Assembly (NCBI GenBank): GCA_963730225.1
Contig: CAVSQX010000004.1
Span: 372,001 to 436,000 of the forward strand
Length of the DNA stretch: 64,000 bases
Direction: 5' to 3'
Origin: CAVSQX01 sp963730225
GTDB taxonomy: Bacteria > Planctomycetota > Phycisphaerae > Tepidisphaerales > Tepidisphaeraceae
The position numbers and the translations under genes were made by a program. Each line of letters starts with the position of its first letter. Position 1 is the stretch's first letter. The notes beneath the pieces were generated by a model that saw nothing but the letters and a program-made list of their open reading frames with translations, made no database searches and was not told the origin of the DNA. Positions 62,789 to 64,000 of this stretch are shown here, one piece after another.

Positions 62789-63856
62789 GGCTCTGTCTCA
62801 ATCCTCCGTTTCTTCCGCGCAGGCGAGCATGATGTTGTGCGTCAGTACACGCCACAACATTTCCTTTTTGCGGCGTTCGGGAGTGCGTGAACGCAGAGCC
62901 GAGCCCAGGTTGCGTTTGATCATGCTGTGAACCGTCTCGCTCTGGGCGCGTTGGCTGTACTGCTTCTGATCCGCCTTGCGTTTGAATCGTTTGGCCATGT
63001 GTCGTCTCCATCGGCCCGTCGGCAATTTGCTCGTCGGGCGGCCGATGCCCGGCGGGATGATCGATCGCACGCCCAGATCTTCACGCGCCCGGTGGTGATT
63101 GGCTTCGCTGTCGTAGCCGGCGTCGGCGACGACCACCGCCACCTTCGCTCGCCGCGTGGCCTGAGTGAGCAGATCGTCAAAGTCCACAGCGTCCGAACCG
63201 TTGCCGATGTGCACCCTGGCCGAGAGGATCAGATGACATCCGCTGTCGACCGCCAGTGCGAGCTTGGGCATGCGACGCAGACTCGCCGATCGCAGCAGGT
63301 TGACGCTTTTACCCCATTTCCCCGGCTTTTTCACGCTACGGCCGCGCGGTTTCAGCGCCATGTGGCGACAGCGGCGGTCGTAGTGCGCAGAACGATGACG
63401 CTGCTCAAAGCAGGTGCTGTCCATCGCCAGCGGTTTGCGGCGCACGCTCAACAAACCGGCCCCGGCAAACAGTTCGGCCAGCCGATCGAGCATTCCCTGA
63501 CAACGCCGGCTGGTGATCAGCGCGTCAAACGCACGCCACAGTGTGTTGTGATCCGGCGCTTTGCTCAGACCGATCTCCGCGAGCCACTGCGGCGCATCGG
63601 CCAACAACGCCTCGGTTCGCCGATAGCTCAAGCCAAAGAATTCGCGCACCACCAGACAGGCGAACAATTGGCCGAGCGTAAAATCGTGACGAGAGAACTT
63701 GCAGGAATGTTCGGGAAGCAAGCCGGCGCGAGATGATAGGCTACACGTATCACCGTCCGTGGCGATTGACAGGTCTGCATCCCGCATCTTGTAGCCAGTT
63801 CGCCGACATCGCGCTACCGAACATGCGCCGAACATCGGGAGGATTGAGACAGAGCC
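62789..63856 (-). mobile_element. Complete insertion sequence, 1068 bases, with 19-base perfect inverted repeats and 9-base target duplication
   Basis: Ends: GGCTCTGTCTCAATCCTCC (62789-62807) and its exact reverse complement (63838-63856). Both sides are flanked by TGGATGTCA (62780-62788 and 63857-63865), a 9-base target duplication, as made by IS4- and IS903-type elements. A single transposase gene fills it. It looks intact and recent. Confidence 0.93.
62798..63835 (-). CDS. DDE transposase of the complete IS (IS4/IS5 superfamily)
   Basis: 345 residues; the ATG (63835) is 3 bases inside one terminal repeat and the stop (62798-62800) lies within the other. DDE elements: LAMDSTCFEQRHRSAHYDRR (first Asp), VVVADAGYDSEANHHRA (second Asp) and QRAQSETVHSMIKRNLGSAL (Glu). 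The N-terminal FSRHDFTLGQLFACLVVRE block is shared with the truncated relative at 31945-32705. The frame is intact, so the element could be active. Confidence 0.92.
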   Translation of the reverse strand: MFGACSVARCRRTGYKMRDADLSIATDGDTCSLSSRAGLLPEHSCKFSRHDFTLGQLFACLVVREFFGLSYRRTEALLADAPQWLAEIGLSKAPDHNTLWRAFDALITSRRCQGMLDRLAELFAGAGLLSVRRKPLAMDSTCFEQRHRSAHYDRRCRHMALKPRGRSVKKPGKWGKSVNLLRSASLRRMPKLALAVDSGCHLILSARVHIGNGSDAVDFDDLLTQATRRAKVAVVVADAGYDSEANHHRAREDLGVRSIIPPGIGRPTSKLPTGRWRRHMAKRFKRKADQKQYSQRAQSETVHSMIKRNLGSALRSRTPERRKKEMLWRVLTHNIMLACAEETED

Positions 63857-63865
63857 TGGATGTCA

Positions 63866-64000
63866 CCTTTTCAGCTTCCGCCCCGTTTGTATTTCCGGAG
63901 AATGAGTGATGGCCCCTTTTCCGTGTCCTGCGGTATCGGGCGAGAACTACCGTTCGGAGGTCGAAGGCGGCGGCGTGAGGGCGGTCTCCGTCAAAGAACC
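63866..64000 (+). other. Window end, possible start of a gene at 63910
   Basis: After the repeat, a GGAG (63896-63899) precedes an ATG at 63909-63911 whose frame (APFPCPAVSGENYRSEVEGG) stays open to the edge. Ninety bases are too few to name or confirm a gene. Confidence 0.25.

Larger units (their letters stand above)
62777..63879 (-). repeat. Right REP-like repeat of the RAYT unit, split by an IS
   Basis: CGGTGGATGTCA (62777-62788) continues after the IS and the second target copy at 63866-63879 (CCTTTTCAGCTTCC). Joined, they are the exact reverse complement of 62038-62063. Without the IS and one target copy, the RAYT unit would be 765 bases long. Confidence 0.8.

Noticed and set aside
31891..63856. 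Composite transposon made of the two related ISs
   Set aside because: The terminal repeats and transposases are only related, not identical; the first is truncated and they are 30 kb apart around core genes.
1..64000. CRISPR array, integrase or prophage
   Set aside because: No evenly spaced direct repeats, no cas gene, no integrase and no phage structural gene were seen.

Overview
The window is bacterial, GC-rich and gene-dense, and most likely comes from a planctomycete, probably of the class Phycisphaerae. Three things point there. Four large secreted proteins carry the planctomycete N-terminal signature of the LEPRxLLS type (ELLEPRTLLAG, MEGLERRRLAS, MEGLEMRRLWSA, EMLEGRVLLSAG). A prepilin-like protein has the GFTLVELLVVIGIIALLIGILLPAL start and a C-terminal FMDGHVAVFP box. 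A Ser/Thr kinase has an MshEN-like N-terminus. The taxonomic call is inference from family knowledge.

Layout. 1-9.4 kb: end of a pectate-lyase-like gene, then housekeeping genes (CYTH protein, gpsA, FKBP isomerase, PAS/GAF/receiver protein, hemC, NDUFA9-like reductase, M50 protease, GT2, pgl). 9.4-15 kb: the conserved prkA / DUF444 / spoVR stress module on the minus strand with small genes in between. 15.4-22.7 kb: Ser/Thr kinase, efp, short-LID adenylate kinase, GT4, acs, prepilin-like protein, tRNA-Leu(UAA). 23.3-30.2 kb: accessory metabolism (Gfo/Idh/MocA oxidoreductase, secreted lipase-like protein, D-tartrate dehydratase plus dicarboxylate transporter, bicupin). 30.2-33.2 kb: a graveyard of nested insertion sequences. 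33.2-36.7 kb: two paralogous secreted GH16 enzymes with completely different linkers. 36.9-56.6 kb: a large exopolysaccharide locus. Its minus-strand run contains Wzc-like tyrosine kinase, initiating sugar-phosphate transferase, flippase, GT4, polymerase/ligase, and a tightly coupled set of hydroxyacid dehydrogenase, RraA-like protein, CphA-like ATP-grasp, double GNAT/FemAB-like protein and a second ATP-grasp. A GH9 glucanase, a fused GT4-GT4 and a polysaccharide deacetylase follow. 56.6-61.6 kb: a subtilase with three C-terminal repeats, and pgi. 62-63.9 kb: a RAYT transposase between inverted REP-like repeats, one of which is split by an intact IS with a 9-bp target duplication.

Two points dominate the interpretation. 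First, at least eleven reading frames are split by one- or two-base indels, including the core gene hemC and several polysaccharide genes. I read most of these as consensus errors and annotate the restored genes, but real decay cannot be excluded. Second, the ATP-grasp / GNAT / ATP-grasp / RraA / dehydrogenase block inside the polysaccharide locus is the best candidate for an undescribed system. It looks like a module that makes an acyl or amino-acid building block and attaches it to an exported polymer.
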